Shown piece by piece: positions 5,817 through 6,582 of a DNA stretch of 6,582 bases; within the stretch, counting starts at the first letter, position 1, and each line of letters begins with the position of its first letter. The position numbers and the translations under genes are program-made. A model generated the notes under the pieces. That model was not told where the DNA came from. It worked only from the letters and a program-made list of their open reading frames with translations, and did not search any database. The stretch covers positions 1 through 6,582 of the forward strand of contig JAABRB010000204.1 in the NCBI GenBank assembly GCA_011391185.1. The letters run 5' to 3'. This stretch comes from Betaproteobacteria bacterium. Lineage in GTDB: Bacteria; Pseudomonadota; Gammaproteobacteria; Burkholderiales; SG8-39.

Positions 5817-5822
5817 GGAATG

Positions 5823-5826
5823 CTCC
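5823..5826 (-). promoter_or_regulatory. Ribosome binding site of the two-domain selenoprotein gene
   Basis: GGAG in the minus-strand sense lies six bases before ATG 5816, inside the short gap after the amidohydrolase stop. It fixes the start at 5816 rather than at the further upstream starts in the same frame, which would overlap the amidohydrolase. Confidence 0.75.
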
Positions 5827-5845
5827 GTATACAAGGACAAAGGTA

Positions 5846-6582
5846 CTAGGCGCTGAACTCGCGCAGGAGCTTGCCAGGCCGCCCGCAATCCGCAACGGGA
5901 CCGTCGGCATCCACCGCGTGCACGCCGTTCACCCAGACGCCGTGCAGCCCGAGGGCGGGGGTGTCCACGCGGCTCGCGCCCGCGGGCAGGTCCTGCACAC
6001 GGCGCTTCTCGCCGCGGCCGACGGTGTCCGGGTCGAAGAGGATCAGGTCGGCCCATGCCCCGGGTGCCAGCCGACCGCGATCCGCGATACGGTAGGCGCC
6101 CGCGGCGCGGCTCGTGACGGCCTGCACCGCCTGCTCGAGCGTGAGATCGCCCCGATCGCGCGCCCAGTGCCCGAAGAGATGCAAGCCGAAGCCCGCATCG
6201 CACAGGAACGAGAGATGCGCGCCCGCGTCGGAAAGCGTTATCGCCGCGTCGGGATGGCGCAAGAGCTTTTTCACCGCGTCCTCGTCGGTATTGAAAAGCT
6301 TGCACTCGAACATCGCGTCGAGCTCGCCTTCGAGGCCGAAGTCGAGCAGCCAGTCGAAGGGATCCTTGCCGGCCGCGCGGGCGAGTTCGCCAACGACGCG
6401 ATCGACGAGATCCCGGTGCGTGTCTTTCTCCACCGACTGGATGCGCAGGTGATCCATCTGGTGATAGGAAAAGCGGTTCGGAACGCCCTTGGTCTTCGCT
6501 TCGGCCTTGATCGCAGCCCGGAACGATGGGTCAGCGAGGACTCTGCGAAAAGCCTCACTCCCTTCCGCCACGATCGCGGGAC
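5846..6582 (-). CDS. Amidohydrolase, D-aminoacylase-like (Amidohydro_3), carboxy-terminal part
   Basis: The carboxy-terminal 244 or so residues of a metal-dependent amidohydrolase; the start lies beyond the right edge. Recognisable blocks are DPFDWLLDFGLEGELDAMFE, TLSDAGAHLSFLCDAGFG (the SDxGAH motif with the conserved metal-site Asp of the D-aminoacylase branch), LTLEQAVQAVTSRAAGAYRI and the composite barrel end GRLAPGAWADLILFDPDTVG. Family members hydrolyse N-acyl-D-amino acids, hydantoins or related amides, and full length is usually about 480-580 residues, so less than half is visible. The substrate cannot be read from this part. It ends in TAG (5848-5846), 29 bp before the two-domain selenoprotein gene on the same strand, so they are probably co-transcribed. 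A GTG at 6571 is internal, not the start, since the frame continues to the window edge. Confidence 0.88.
   Translation of the reverse strand, partial: PAIVAEGSEAFRRVLADPSFRAAIKAEAKTKGVPNRFSYHQMDHLRIQSVEKDTHRDLVDRVVGELARAAGKDPFDWLLDFGLEGELDAMFECKLFNTDEDAVKKLLRHPDAAITLSDAGAHLSFLCDAGFGLHLFGHWARDRGDLTLEQAVQAVTSRAAGAYRIADRGRLAPGAWADLILFDPDTVGRGEKRRVQDLPAGASRVDTPALGLHGVWVNGVHAVDADGPVADCGRPGKLLREFSA

Noticed and set aside
4893..5849. Plus-strand open frame of 318 codons opposite the two-domain selenoprotein
   Set aside because: Antisense shadow; no recognisable motif and no ribosome site.
5817..6305. Amino-terminal extension of the two-domain protein upstream of 5816
   Set aside because: It would overlap the amidohydrolase in another frame, and a good ribosome site directly precedes ATG 5816.
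1..6582. CRISPR arrays, tRNA (including tRNA-Sec) or rRNA genes
   Set aside because: No spaced repeats, cloverleaf or rRNA-like sequence was seen; the only tandem repeat is the 8-bp unit at 711-738.

Overview
The window is GC-rich DNA. Its gene families (IS91-type transposase, LysR regulator, bicupin, AhpD/CMD proteins, D-aminoacylase-like amidohydrolase) suit a proteobacterium, perhaps a betaproteobacterium. That placement is inference; no rRNA or other marker gene is present. Most genes have good Shine-Dalgarno sequences.

Layout, left to right. (1) 1-406 (+): frameshifted 3' part of an IS91-family (Y2) transposase. (2) 407-905: IS tail and junction DNA, with a 37-residue stub of a truncated gene on the minus strand and an 8-bp tandem repeat. 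(3) 906-1856 (-): LysR-type regulator. (4) 1857-2118: divergent intergenic region containing a direct repeat. (5) 2119-2976 (+): bicupin, then a hairpin at 3015-3038. (6) A sigma70-like promoter at 3060-3087 precedes a plus-strand operon: thioredoxin (3155-3481), a CMD/AhpD-like protein (3518-4132) and a paralogue (4132-4689). (7) Converging from the right on the minus strand: a 5'-truncated amidohydrolase (5846-6582) and a two-domain alkylhydroperoxidase-related protein (4704-5816).

The main result is that two genes are interrupted by a single in-frame TGA exactly where the second cysteine of the AhpD redox motif belongs. In 3518-4132 the TGA at 3761-3763 gives C-S-Y-U. In 4704-5816 the TGA at 5075-5073 gives C-Y-Y-U-T-V-S-H, the full CxxCxxxH signature with selenocysteine (U) in place of Cys. 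Both frames continue with clear family sequence for over 120 codons after the TGA. Each TGA is followed by a hairpin whose loop lies 20 or 24 nt downstream and has a G in its first two positions, as expected of a bacterial SECIS element. A conventional gene caller would split both genes. I annotate both as selenoproteins: the independent recurrence at the same motif position makes two chance nonsense mutations unlikely.

How the genes may work together (inference): the thioredoxin (WCVPC) could reduce the CxxU centres of the CMD/AhpD-like proteins. The second CMD paralogue lacks both redox residues and is translationally coupled to the first, which suggests a catalytic/non-catalytic pair. The cupin and amidohydrolase point to a catabolic locus of unknown substrate, possibly controlled by the divergent LysR protein. 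No selA, selB, selC or selD is in the window, so the Sec machinery must be elsewhere in the genome if the reading is right.
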